A stretch of DNA of 64,000 nt, taken from NCBI GenBank assembly GCA_042663485.1, contig JBHTAF010000001.1; one strand, written 5' to 3'. This DNA is from Natronosalvus sp042663485. GTDB lineage: Archaea; Halobacteriota; Halobacteria; Halobacteriales; Natrialbaceae. Below are positions 8,483-17,467 of the stretch, in pieces (the stretch's first letter is position 1; each line of letters opens with the position of its first letter). The position numbers and the translations under genes were made by a program. Below the pieces are notes generated by a model, which saw only the letters and a list, made by a program, of their open reading frames with translations, searched no databases and was not told the origin of the DNA.

Positions 8483-9571
8483 TCACTCGGCGGGCATCGC
8501 GCCCGACTCGATCTGTTTCTCGTCGTCGTCGAACGACCCCGACACCCGCTCGAGGTCGAAGACGAACTCGGGTCCGAACGCGCCCGCCGGCGTGCAAAAG
8601 CCCTCGTCGGCGTCGCCGGCGAGCACCCGTCGAGCCGCCGCGACGGCGCCGTCAACGGTCACCACGTACGGATCGGGCGTCTCGAGTCGCGAGACGACGC
8701 GCACGTCGCCCTCGCGCGCCTCGCCCCAGACGAGGGCCGACCCCCGCTCTCGCGCCCGCTCGGACGGTCCCTCGCGGACGAGTTCGGCGACTGCCTTCAG
8801 CGCCCGTTGCACGGGATCTCTCGCGAGCACCGGGGCGAGCAGCCGATGTGACTTGAGACCGAGGCGGGCGGGCGGGGGCATCATCGCGTACACTTCGACG
8901 TTCGGCACCCCGGTCGTGTAGTACGCCGCCGACACGTCGCCCATGGGCACGGTGACGGCCGGTCGCTCGCCGCGTCCGAAGTCGATCCACCGCGTCCGCC
9001 ACCCGGCCGGGACGCGCTCGAGGTGGCCATTCCGGCGAATCGCACCGCCGGTGTCGACGCCCTCGACGACCGTTCTGAGCGTGCCGACCGACGGCACCCG
9101 GATCGAGTCGACCCCCAGTGCGAGCGCCGAGGCGCCGGGAAACCGCTCCGCGAGGTGGGCTGCGAGGCAGTCCATCGCGATCACGGAGAACCCCGCGGCC
9201 GGGAGCAGCGTCACGCCGGCCTCGCAGGCGTCCACGTCGCGGTCGTGAATCGACTCGATGACGGGAATCTCGCCGGTGATGTCGACGTAGTCGGTTCCGG
9301 TTCGGATGCAGGCCTCGACGAGCGGGTCGGCGGTGTTCGAGAACGGGCCCGCACAGTTCAACACGCACGCGACGTCCTCGAGCGCTTCGGCCACGGTCGA
9401 CGGATCGTCGAGAGCGAACCGTCGGCCAGGGCGTCCGAGTTCGTCGACCTGATCGGCTACCCGATCGCCGTCTCGACCGGCGAGGATCACGTCGATGCCT
9501 CGATCGACGGCCGCCTCGGCGACGAGCGACCCGACGAACCCGTACGAGCCGTACAGCAGGAGCGACGACAT
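8483..9571 (-). CDS. Saccharopine dehydrogenase-like / trans-acting enoyl reductase family oxidoreductase
   Basis: A 362-aa protein starting MSSLLLYGSYGFVGSLVAEAA, a Rossmann nucleotide-binding motif (G-x-x-G-x-x-G) within the first 20 residues. Next come AGRDGDRVADQVDELG and the VLNCAGPFSNTADPLVEACIRTGTDYVDITGE segment typical of the saccharopine dehydrogenase NADP-binding superfamily and of trans-acting enoyl reductases. In archaea such proteins may act in lipid or isoprenoid reduction, but the substrate is not readable here. The start is set at the glycine-rich motif; an in-frame upstream stretch to 9700 lacks similarity and overlaps hjc. It is divergent from hjc, 127 bp apart. Confidence 0.85.
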   Translation of the reverse strand: MSSLLLYGSYGFVGSLVAEAAVDRGIDVILAGRDGDRVADQVDELGRPGRRFALDDPSTVAEALEDVACVLNCAGPFSNTADPLVEACIRTGTDYVDITGEIPVIESIHDRDVDACEAGVTLLPAAGFSVIAMDCLAAHLAERFPGASALALGVDSIRVPSVGTLRTVVEGVDTGGAIRRNGHLERVPAGWRTRWIDFGRGERPAVTVPMGDVSAAYYTTGVPNVEVYAMMPPPARLGLKSHRLLAPVLARDPVQRALKAVAELVREGPSERARERGSALVWGEAREGDVRVVSRLETPDPYVVTVDGAVAAARRVLAGDADEGFCTPAGAFGPEFVFDLERVSGSFDDDEKQIESGAMPAE

Positions 9572-9698
9572 ACCGACGCGTTCCACGACCCGGCGGTTAA
9601 ACGGTTGGCTGGCGTAAGCCGACGGCGCCTTCGACGGGTGGAGGGCGGCCTCGGCCGTAGTCGGCCGGTTTATAACGATTCGGTGGCGAGAGGGGGAC

Positions 9699-10220
9699 AT
9701 GTCTCAGGCGAAGGGCGACCGCCGGGAACGCGAACTCGTCAACCTGCTCGACGAGGCCGGGTTCGCCGTCATGCGAGCGCCCGCCAGCGGCTCTGCGACC
9801 GAACGCGAACTGCCCGACGTACTCGCCGGCGACGGCGAGACCTTCTACGCGATCGAGGCCAAATCGAGCGCCGGCAACCCCATCTACCTCACCGGCGAGG
9901 AGGTCGAGGCGCTCATCTACTTCGCGCAGAACTTCGGCGCAAAACCCCGCATCGGCGTCCGGTTCGACCGCGAGGACTGGTACTTCTTCCACCCCGGCGA
10001 CCTCCACGTCACCGACGGCGGGAACTACCGCGTGAAAAAGGAGACCGCTGTCGCCGAAGGTACCGACTTCGACGAGTTCGTCGGCCGCTCGCAGAAGGTC
10101 ACCCTCGAGGAGGTCGGAGACGCCACTGACTCGGGGCCGGATCCCGAAATCGTACGCGTCCTCCGGGCGGTCGAGCAGGGTGTGATGGACGTCGAGGAGG
10201 CGGCGACAATACTCGAGTAG
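9699..10220 (+). CDS. hjc: Holliday junction resolvase Hjc
   Basis: A 173-aa protein of the archaeal Hjc family, which cuts four-way DNA junctions symmetrically at the end of homologous recombination. The N-terminal KGDRRERELVNLLDEAGFAVMRAPASGS carries the conserved catalytic Glu and the substrate-binding basic residues. The PD-(D/E)xK nuclease core is LPDVLAGDGETFYAIEAKSS (residues about 44-63), followed by the conserved FGAKPRIGVRF and WYFFHPGDL. The C-terminal ~45 residues are an acidic extension ending in MDVEEAATILE, absent from the shorter crenarchaeal enzymes. Start ATG is directly preceded by GGGGGAC. Confidence 0.93.
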   Translation: MSQAKGDRRERELVNLLDEAGFAVMRAPASGSATERELPDVLAGDGETFYAIEAKSSAGNPIYLTGEEVEALIYFAQNFGAKPRIGVRFDREDWYFFHPGDLHVTDGGNYRVKKETAVAEGTDFDEFVGRSQKVTLEEVGDATDSGPDPEIVRVLRAVEQGVMDVEEAATILE

Positions 10221-10353
10221 GGCAGGGACGGCGACGCTCGAGTAGGCCGTCAGTGGGTGTCGGTGTTCGAGTAGACCGCCATAGTGTGCTGACACTCGAG
10301 TAGCGTCGAGTCGAGATTGAGGTCTCGAGTCGAAACGGCACCCTCGAGCCGAT

Positions 10354-10560
10354 TCACCCCAAGAAGAGGTCGATCATGTCGTTACTCGAGTTGCCGCGGT
10401 ACAGTTCCGAGTAGCCGCAGTTGGTACACGAGACGACGCGAAAGCGACGGTTCTGGATGTCGAAGATCTTCGAGAGGCCGGTGCCGGAGGTGGCGATGTC
10501 GTCGACTTCCGTCTCGGTGTGGCCGCACTTCGGACAGCCCTGATCGCTATCGGAGACCAT
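10354..10560 (-). CDS. Small zinc-ribbon protein (YpzJ-like)
   Basis: A 68-aa protein MVSDSDQGCPKCGHTETEVD... with two Cys pairs: CPKCGH near residue 9 and CTNCGY near residue 47. The segment GTGLSKIFDIQNRRFRVVSC and the following SELYRGNSS match the conserved pattern of a small predicted nucleic-acid-binding Zn-ribbon family. A structural zinc ion is expected; the role is unknown. It is convergent with hjc across a 133-bp spacer that holds four copies of a CTCGAGTAG-like word (10212, 10237, 10266, 10295). Confidence 0.85.
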   Translation of the reverse strand: MVSDSDQGCPKCGHTETEVDDIATSGTGLSKIFDIQNRRFRVVSCTNCGYSELYRGNSSNDMIDLFLG

Positions 10561-10621
10561 ACGCGCCGTTCGTGACGGATGTTTGAATACTTTATTGTCG
10601 CTGAACGTCGAATTGGCACCT

Positions 10622-10831
10622 ATGACCGCCGGATTCGTCGCCTTCGTGCTCCTCCTCTCGCTGCTGGTGCCGCTTGCGCTCTACGTGCTGATCAGCGACG
10701 AAACCACGAACCCGGAGGTCGTCGATCGAGAGAGCGCCGAACGCGAGGCGATGAGCCTCGGCGGACGCGACGCTCGAGCCCGGTCTCGAAACGCCGAATC
10801 GACGGTGGCAGACTCGAGGGAATCCGAGTAG
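10622..10831 (+). CDS. Small membrane protein, 69 aa
   Basis: Starts MTAGFVAFVLLLSLLVPLALYVLISDE: a single N-terminal transmembrane helix, then a ~45-residue acidic cytoplasmic tail rich in Arg, Glu and Ser. ATG 10622 is preferred to an in-frame TTG at 10583. It is divergent from the zinc-ribbon gene, with 61 bp between the starts. It is too small and generic for a family call. Confidence 0.65.
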   Translation: MTAGFVAFVLLLSLLVPLALYVLISDETTNPEVVDRESAEREAMSLGGRDARARSRNAESTVADSRESE

Positions 10832-10924
10832 GAGAGAGGAGCGGATCCCGATCAGGTCGAGCGAGACCACGGAGTGGGGGTACAGCCGACTCTCGTCGAG
10901 ATTCCCTGCACCCGACAACTCCTG

Positions 10925-12619
10925 TTACTCCTCCGGTTCGTCCGTATTCGACTGCCGGCGCAGCCACTCGAGGCCGAGGAGCCCGCCGAAGATCCCTGCG
11001 CCGGTCGTGAAACCGGGTGACTCGTCTGCGTCCGTCTGGGAGGTGCGTTCTTCGGCCTCGTTAGCCCCGTCGGCTCCGTCGTCGGAGTCGGTCGTGGTCT
11101 CGTCATCGTCGTCGGATACGTTTCCGTCGGATCCGGTCGTATCCTCGCCATCGTCGTTTTCGTCGTCGTTGGGACACCCGCACGTGTCGCCGTCGTTTGT
11201 GCCGTCGCTGTCGTCATCGTCGTCTCCATCATCACCACTCGTTTCCTCGTCCTCGTTATCTCCGTCGTCGTCCTGGTCATCCTCTCCGTCGGCGTCGTCG
11301 CTTCCGTCGCCGTCGCTTTCGTCGCCGTCATCCTGTTCGTCGTCTCCGTCGTCACCCGACCCGTCGTCGTCAGGTTCGTGGATTGCGACGATACCGTCGT
11401 TATTGGTACGGTCTCGAGAGAGATAGATCGCGTCGTCACCGATTGCCGTAATCTCGTGGCGATCGAACTCGTCAGAGAGCGAGAGGACCCACTGCACCGT
11501 CCCGTCGTCGAGGTCGAAGGCGACCAGGTCGTTTTCGTACTCCTGTTGGTCACTCTCTGCATACCCGAAGTAAGCGTAGAGTGTGTCTCCGGCAACTACG
11601 CCGGAATCGCCAACCACCGGAGCGGACGTCCGCCAGCGTTCCGCTCCGCTCTCGAGATCCATCACGGTCAGACTGGAGTCCCCCGGACTCTCTCGGACGC
11701 TGGAAACGGCCAGCGACCCCTTCAGTGTGAATCTACCCCACACGAACGAGCTGTTTTCCAGGTGCTCTCCCGTAATTGGATCGAGCCCTACCCAGCCCCC
11801 TCTCTCGATGCTATTGGCGAGGAGAGCGCTATCGGTGACGATCATCGCACCGTTCTCGTGGAACTCATCTGGGGCGACGGCATCGTGGTGTCGCCACACC
11901 TCCTCGCCCGTTTCGGGCTCGAGCGCGAAGAGTACGTGTTTGTTCGACGCGTAGACGACCCCGTTCGCCGCGCACGTGCCGCGGAACTCCTTCTCGTAGG
12001 TCTCTTCACCGTCGTACCCGTCGACCGTGATCGTCTGAATCTGCCAGCGTACCGAGCCGTCTTCGGCGTCCAATCCGTACACGACACCGTCGGCGACGAC
12101 GTAAATGCCCCCGTAGGCAACCGTCATCGAAGAAACAGCCTCCTCAGAGCCGATGGACGATTCCCAGCGTAGTGACCCATCTGATCGATCGAACGCGTAG
12201 ACCTCGTCTCCGCTCGCGTAGACGGTATCGTCGATGACCGTCGGATTACTCGCCTGGACGTCGTCGTTTCGCCACTGTACCGACCCGTCCTCGGGGTCGA
12301 GTGCGGCGATGGAGTCGTCCACACTACAGTACACTCGCTCGTCGTCGAGCGCGATTTCGGCGCCGGCGTCGACCGTCCACGCCACCTCGAGAGCGTTCTC
12401 GTCGAACGTTCGCTCGCCCTCGACGAACTTCGTGTTCCCGGAGTTCGCCCGATTCGACCACGTGTCGTTCGCCCCGCTCGGTCCGATTTCCGGGTCGGGA
12501 AGCGAGTCGAGTACGTTGGAGTCCCCGTCCGTTACCGCACTCGCTGAGTAGGCGCTCCCCGCGAGTACCACTGCTACTGCGCTGTGTTTCAGGAAATCAC
12601 GTCTGTCGTAACCGGACAT
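10925..12619 (-). CDS. Tat-exported PQQ-like beta-propeller protein
   Basis: A 564-aa cell-surface protein. The N-terminus SGYDRRDFLKHSAVAVVLAGSAYSASA is a twin-arginine signal. Residues about 70-385 hold repeated PQQ-propeller blades (ALDPEDGSVQWRNDD, AFDRSDGSLRWESS, GLDAEDGSVRWQI, ALEPETGEEVWRH, AFDLDDGTVQWVL). Then comes ~120 residues of D/E/G/S low-complexity linker and a C-terminal ESPGFTTGAG plus a short hydrophobic stretch and RR, resembling a PGF-CTERM archaeosortase signal with an unusual acidic extension. It probably is anchored outside the cell. A TATA-like element on the minus strand (about 12640-12650) predicts a leaderless message. Confidence 0.88.
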   Translation of the reverse strand: MSGYDRRDFLKHSAVAVVLAGSAYSASAVTDGDSNVLDSLPDPEIGPSGANDTWSNRANSGNTKFVEGERTFDENALEVAWTVDAGAEIALDDERVYCSVDDSIAALDPEDGSVQWRNDDVQASNPTVIDDTVYASGDEVYAFDRSDGSLRWESSIGSEEAVSSMTVAYGGIYVVADGVVYGLDAEDGSVRWQIQTITVDGYDGEETYEKEFRGTCAANGVVYASNKHVLFALEPETGEEVWRHHDAVAPDEFHENGAMIVTDSALLANSIERGGWVGLDPITGEHLENSSFVWGRFTLKGSLAVSSVRESPGDSSLTVMDLESGAERWRTSAPVVGDSGVVAGDTLYAYFGYAESDQQEYENDLVAFDLDDGTVQWVLSLSDEFDRHEITAIGDDAIYLSRDRTNNDGIVAIHEPDDDGSGDDGDDEQDDGDESDGDGSDDADGEDDQDDDGDNEDEETSGDDGDDDDDSDGTNDGDTCGCPNDDENDDGEDTTGSDGNVSDDDDETTTDSDDGADGANEAEERTSQTDADESPGFTTGAGIFGGLLGLEWLRRQSNTDEPEE

Positions 12620-12937
12620 ACTCGCAATGGGCGGAAACTAAAATATCAATACCCACCAGATAATTTGTTAATGAAACAGTTCGCCATGGACAAACCGACG
12701 GATCTACCGGTACGCACCGCGACCACTCAACCGTTCGATCGTACACACTCGAGGGCGCCGTTCAGGCCGCGAGCGGTTTCGAGAGCCTTCCAAAGTGACG
12801 ATTTCGATACGTGAAGCAGTTGATAGTAGGAGAGATTGCTCGAGTGGGACGCGTTCTCGAGCGGCTGTCGATCCGGTTCGAGAATACGACTATGGCTGCT
12901 ACCACCACACTATGCTAGCCGCGGTTCTGGCCCGTCA
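12620..12937. other. Intergenic region without a gene
   Basis: 318 bp between the start of the PQQ-propeller gene and the stop of the frameshifted acyl-CoA dehydrogenase. It is locally AT-rich for the first 60 bp, which must hold the promoter of the propeller gene. I see no RNA gene, repeat or convincing short ORF in the rest. Confidence 0.6.
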
Positions 12938-14784
12938 TTACTGTGTTTCCGGCCGATCGAGGGTCGCCGGGTCAACCGCACCGTAACCCACGACCGCATC
13001 GAAGTGCTCGAGCGCGAACCGGTCGCCGCTCGTGATCCCACGGGCCGCCCGAGCGTCGAACTGCCGATCGATGAATCGCCGAGCGACGAGTGCGAGGCGG
13101 GCGTCGGGATCGCCACCGTCGTGGCCATCACGCCGGCCCTCGAGCGCTCGCTGGGCCTCCTCGAGCAACAGCGCCGCGGTGAAGACGTCGAAGACGTAGT
13201 GAGTCAGCTCCTTGGCCTGGAGCTGAGCGTACTCGACGTCCTCCGTCGCCAGTTCGGCGAGTGCGGTCCCGAGATCCTGAAACTCCCTCTCGACCGCCTC
13301 GGCGGAATCCGCAAGGAGCGAGTGCGAAACGGCCTCGAGCCGCGCCTCCACGACCTCGAGGAACGGCTCGTGAGCGTCTTCACGCTCGAGCGCGCGGAGC
13401 ACGTCGAGCGAGAGGATGTTCTCGGTCCCCTCCCAGATGGGGAGCACCTGGGCATCGCGCAGCAGGCGGTTGGTGATGAAGTCGTTCACGTAGCCGTTGC
13501 CGCCCTGGATCTCCATCGCGTAGGAGGCGGTGTCGACGGCCATCCGACCCGTCCGGGCTTTCGCGATAGGGATCAGCAGTCGCATGAGTCGGTAGGCGTG
13601 TTCCCCTTCGGCCTCGAGTTCCTCGAGGCGGCCGTCCGGGATTTCGAGGTCCCCACGCGCCGCCCGCTCGGCCCGCTCCCGGATCGAGAACAGCCGCGCG
13701 GCCTCCATCGTGAACGCCGTCGCCGCCTCGTGATCGACGACCATGTCGACCAGGTCCCGTCGCACCAGCGGGTGCTGGTCGATCGGTTTTCCGAAGGCTT
13801 CCCGATTGGCCGCCCTGACTTTGCTCTCGAGCAGCGCCCGACCGATGAGTCCGCACGACGCGGCGGCGTTCGAGAGGCGCTCGAGGTTGAGCATCTCGGC
13901 CATCTGCCGGAACCCGTTCTCTGGTTCGCCGACGAGAAACGCCTTCGCACCCCGGAACTCGACTTCGCCCGTTGGAACCGCAACGGTCCCTAGCTTGTCC
14001 TTCAGGCGGCGATACAGCTGGTCGTTCAGCTTCCCCTCGAGTTCGTGCGGCACGAGAAACAGCGAGAGCCCGCTCGTGCCGTCGGGTGCGCCTTCGATTC
14101 GAGCGAGAGCGAGTGTCCCCTGGGCGTCGACGTTCGAGCAGAACCACTTTTCGCCGGTGAGGCGGTAGCACCCGGCATCCTCGTCCCACTCGGCGCGGGT
14201 TTCGGTGGCGCCGACGTCGCTGCCGCCCTGCTTCTCGGTGAGGAACATCGCCCCTCGATCAGGTCGTCGTAGGCGCGGCTCGTCAGGCCGTCGTAGTAGG
14301 ACTCGAGGCTCCCGTCGTCGAACTTCTCGAGGACCAGCGCGGCCCCCGCGGTCATCGCGACCGGGCAATCGAAGCCGACGTCGGCGTAACAGAGCAGGTG
14401 CTGCATGACGAGGTTGTGCACCAGAGGCATCGGGTCGTCGCGACCCGGTGGCGCCTCGAACGCGTCGGCGACGATTCCGGTCTCGTAGACCAGGCGCTCG
14501 TTCTCGAGCTGTTCGGGCGGGTAGCGAACCCGGTTCTGCACCTCGCCGTGTTTGTCGTAGGGCTCGAGTTCCGGCCCGTGGTCGTCGATCACGTCCGCGT
14601 TGTCGGCCACCGTGTGCCCGACGAGCTCGCCGAACGCCTCGAGGCGCGGGCTGGCCCACTCGAGTTCGTCCTCGGTGTAAATGCGGGCAACCTCGCGCTG
14701 GAGCGCCCGGTCGAAGGTCCAGTAGTTGACGTGGCGACCCTCCTCGAGGGCGCCGTAGTCGATTCGGTCGTCCGTGATCGTCAT
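12938..14784 (-). pseudogene. Acyl-CoA dehydrogenase (AidB-like) with a single-base frameshift
   Basis: Two overlapping frames together make one 615-aa acyl-CoA dehydrogenase. Frame one (start ATG 14784, MTITDDRIDYGALEEGRHVN) ends its homology at AYDDLIEG. Frame two resumes with AMFLTEKQGGSDVGATETRAEW, the FAD-contacting core, then GEKWFCSN, EIQGGNGYVNDF and LPIWEGTENI. The break is at the C-run 14251-14254: one extra base there would restore GAG-GGG-GCG-ATG and a continuous protein. The family oxidises acyl-CoA using FAD; the long N-terminal domain resembles AidB. The gene is either truly broken or the run is one base short by sequencing error. No other inactivating change is seen, which favours a recent event or an error. 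Confidence 0.85.
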
Positions 14785-14910
14785 ACCCGAGTACTCGGAT
14801 TCGGACGACGATAAAACGGGGCGAAACCAACGGATGGGGCGTTGCGCCTGGTTGTCGGCAGTCGCTGGCGCCCAACCAGACCTCAGAACGAGTTCAGAGG
14901 TGGCTCAGGC

Positions 14911-15540
14911 TCAGACCTTCTCGAGGCGCGTCCGCGGGAAGACGTACACGCGTAGCGACTCGGGAACGGGGCCATTTCGGGCGACCGTTGCGTGGGGATA
15001 CACGGCGCCGACGACCGGCACGTCGGAGTCGTAGCGCCTGTTGGTGACGTAGTCGGCGACTGAGGTGTCGGCGGCGCTGATGTGGACGGCGTCCGCCCGA
15101 AGGTCCGAGACGTCGACGACCGTCAGGCGGTCGCCGGTTTCCCGGTCGCGGACGCGGTCGCCGGGGTAGACGGCGTGCTCGTCGCAGTAGGCCGGACCGT
15201 CGGCTTCCGGGCCGTCCTCGTCAACGAACGTCGGGTCGCCACAGTCGAAACAGGGGACGGCGAGCTGGCCCGGCGGCGGCGTCCGCCCCTCGGTAATCTC
15301 GATGGCGATTCGGCGGACGTGCTTACACCGGGCGTCCCGGAAGACGTGGTCGGGACAGGTACACCGGCCGGCCTCGAGGTCGACCAGGTAGGTTGCGCCG
15401 CTGCCGGCCTCGACCTCGTAGAGGCCGTCGCCGAGCGGGAGTACGGACATACGATCGGTTCTCGCCCGGACCGACCGGTCGTCGAGGTGTCGGCGGGGCG
15501 GGAGGGGGAGCGATGCTTTCGGTGACGCGACTGTGTTCAT
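14911..15540 (-). CDS. SWIM zinc-finger protein
   Basis: A 209-aa protein (start MNTVASPKASLPLPPRRH). The SWIM motif C-x-C-x(n)-C-x-H is explicit: GRCTCPDHVFRDARCKHVRRI, near residues 58-80. A second Cys cluster (PCFDCGD ... YCDEH) follows near residues 99-123 and could bind another metal ion. SWIM domains bind DNA or protein and in archaea often accompany recombination factors; no direct role can be read. The C-terminal ~75 residues contain PGDRVRDRETGDRLTVVDVS, which looks like a small beta domain. Downstream of the acyl-CoA dehydrogenase start by 127 bp, same strand. Confidence 0.85.
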   Translation of the reverse strand: MNTVASPKASLPLPPRRHLDDRSVRARTDRMSVLPLGDGLYEVEAGSGATYLVDLEAGRCTCPDHVFRDARCKHVRRIAIEITEGRTPPPGQLAVPCFDCGDPTFVDEDGPEADGPAYCDEHAVYPGDRVRDRETGDRLTVVDVSDLRADAVHISAADTSVADYVTNRRYDSDVPVVGAVYPHATVARNGPVPESLRVYVFPRTRLEKV

Positions 15541-15749
15541 GGATGCGTCGATAGTGGTGGATTCGGTCGTCGGGCTATTCGACAGTAATAGGGGCTCGAG
15601 CACCCTAAACCCTCGGTCAGCCGATACTGACTGTTCAGGACAATTCGGTGCGCGGGCCGTCTCGGTTCGACGCCAACGCGGAGAGCGTGAGTCGAGCGGA
15701 GGGCATGCGAACCGGTACAGAATCCGAGGTGAGAAACGTCGAACGTCCG

Positions 15750-16469
15750 TCAGGCGTCCACGACGCCGGTCGTCAACTCGCCGAGGGTCGCCTCGAGCAC
15801 GTAGTCCGGTGCCTCGAGCGACAGGACGGTCTCCTCGTCGACGTCAGCGAAGCGAACGAGGAGTTCGTAGGAACCGTCGGCCTCGACCTGCGAGATCTCT
15901 TGCTGGGATTCGTCGAGCGTCGAGAGCCAGACGTACTCGCCCTCGTGGTCCGGCGAGGACCGACCGACGATCTCGTAAGTGGGGATGGACTCGGCGCTCT
16001 CGCCCGCGGTCGGATAGCCCGCGTCGGTCCACCCGTTGTACCCCTCGTCGAGCGCGTAGACGTTCTCGAAGCCGTCCGCGAGCAGTTCGCTCGCCCGGAG
16101 GACGGCCAGCGAGTGCGGACAGCCACAGTAGGTGACGATCCGGGTGTCCTCGCTCCACTCCTTCGTCGGGTCGCCCTCGACGCCGTCGGGCGCCGTGCTC
16201 AGGTGCGCCCCTTCGATGTGCGAGGCGCCGTACTGTCCCGCTCCGCGCGTGTCCAGGAACTCCGCTTCGTCGGCCTCGTACCACTCGTAGGCGTCCTCGA
16301 GCGGGACCAGGGGGACAGTCTGACCGCCCTGCGATTCCGTGTCGTATCCCTCGTCGTTCGTCGCGTCTCCACCGGGCGAGTCCTCGTCCTCGAGGATCGA
16401 TCCGAGACAGCCCGATAGACCCGATATCGAAGCGATCCCGACCGCCCCGAGAACCGTACGTCGTCGCAT
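15750..16469 (-). CDS. Rhodanese-domain lipoprotein
   Basis: A 239-aa exported protein. The N-terminus MRRRTVLGAVGIASISGLSGC combines a Tat-like RR motif with a lipobox ending at Cys21, so it is probably a lipid-anchored surface protein. After an acidic linker comes a rhodanese domain: FLDTRGAGQYGASHIEGAHL and the active-site loop VTYCGCPHSLA, then ELLADGFENVYALDEGYNGW. The loop Cys is the sulfur-accepting residue of the family. The last ~80 residues form a separate beta-rich domain without recognised relatives. Start chosen at the RR signal; an upstream in-frame ATG (16490) adds seven residues. Confidence 0.85.
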   Translation of the reverse strand: MRRRTVLGAVGIASISGLSGCLGSILEDEDSPGGDATNDEGYDTESQGGQTVPLVPLEDAYEWYEADEAEFLDTRGAGQYGASHIEGAHLSTAPDGVEGDPTKEWSEDTRIVTYCGCPHSLAVLRASELLADGFENVYALDEGYNGWTDAGYPTAGESAESIPTYEIVGRSSPDHEGEYVWLSTLDESQQEISQVEADGSYELLVRFADVDEETVLSLEAPDYVLEATLGELTTGVVDA

Positions 16470-16611
16470 ACGGGTTTCAGGTCGTGCCACCGTCTAAACC
16501 TTCTGGTGTAAACCCCGCTTCTCGCCGGTAATTTCGATGAGAGAACCCCTTCATTTCGAGTGGAAACCGCTAGCAAGGGCTACGATCGGGCTCGAGTCGA
16601 AGTTTGAGAAG

Positions 16612-16684
16612 TAGACCCACCAGGATTCGAACCTGGGTCGAAGCCCCCAGAAGGCTTCAGGATTGGCCGCTACCCCATGGGTCT
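16612..16684 (-). tRNA. tRNA-Gln(CTG)
   Basis: Cloverleaf on the minus strand: acceptor AGACCCA/TGGGTCT, D arm from GGGTAGCGGCCAA, anticodon stem AAGCC/GGCTT with loop TTCTGGG giving anticodon CTG (codon CAG), T arm CCAGG-TTCGAAT-CCTGG, discriminator A. CCA is not encoded and no intron is present. A TATA-like CATAAGTAG lies about 35 bp upstream (near 16718-16726 on the minus strand). Confidence 0.93.
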
Positions 16685-16749
16685 GCGAGCGCAGAACGAG
16701 ATTCGCGCGGCCACTACTTATGACTGTCGTATCGGACCAGGCGGAACGA

Positions 16750-17340
16750 TCATCGCTCGGAAATTGGCGGTTCCTCGAACGTCTCCTCGCAGCCGTGACA
16801 GCGAACGATAGCCGACTCGATGCTGCCGTCGACGCCTGTTCCTCGAGCGAACGCGAGGTCCTCGCCCCCACAGACGGGGCAGCGGTCGCCCTCGAACGTA
16901 CTGTCGCAGTTCGGACACTCAAACGTGACCGTCCCCTCGTCGGTTCGCAGTCGCAGGGGTTCGTCCCCACAATCCGGACAGGAAGCTGGTACCCTGACGT
17001 CCTCGGTTTTCCGTGGTGCGCCGAGTGCCAGCACCACCAGTTCCGTGTCACCACCGTTTTTGCCGGACTGAAAGGTTCCGCGACCGAATCGCACCGCCTC
17101 GCTCTCTGCGACGGTAACCGTACCCGACAGCGTCTCGAACGTCGCGACGCCCGACAGGATTACGAACACCTCCTCCTGGTCACGGTGTGCGTGCAAGCCA
17201 CCCGGAAACTCCCCGCCCGGCGGGATCCGGTACTCGTTGATCGCGAGATCCGACGTTTCCAGCGCGCCCGAGAGTTCCCGCCGTCGGCCACCGTCGGCGA
17301 ACTCGACGGGCTCGAGGGCGTCGATCTCGACGGGTTGCAT
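16750..17340 (-). CDS. Cupin fused to two zinc ribbons
   Basis: A 196-aa protein (start MQPVEIDALEPVEFADGG). Residues about 1-105 form a cupin beta-barrel with the metal-site motifs FPGGLHAHRDQEEVFVILSG and later SEAVRFGRGTFQSG. Residues about 112-196 hold four CxxC knuckles: CPDCGDE, CPNCDS, CPVCGGED and CHGCEE, two treble zinc ribbons. The cupin probably senses or binds a small molecule or metal; the ribbons suggest nucleic-acid or protein contact. Divergent from purO, and 65 bp from the tRNA-Gln gene. No known family with this exact architecture comes to mind. Confidence 0.82.
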   Translation of the reverse strand: MQPVEIDALEPVEFADGGRRRELSGALETSDLAINEYRIPPGGEFPGGLHAHRDQEEVFVILSGVATFETLSGTVTVAESEAVRFGRGTFQSGKNGGDTELVVLALGAPRKTEDVRVPASCPDCGDEPLRLRTDEGTVTFECPNCDSTFEGDRCPVCGGEDLAFARGTGVDGSIESAIVRCHGCEETFEEPPISER

Positions 17341-17467
17341 ACGCGAGCGTTTCGCTCCAGGAAGATAAAATCGAGGTCGGGACGACTGATAACGGATGGC
17401 GGTGCCGAAGCGGGACGGTCGTGCATACATCGACACCTATTTTCCCTCTAGATGCACACGAACGCGT

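Noticed and set aside
10212..10303. Four copies of a CTCGAGTAG-like word after hjc, examined as a CRISPR-like or regulatory repeat
   Set aside because: Units are only 9 bp, spacing is irregular (25 to 29 bp), and CTCGAG is generally over-represented in this genome.
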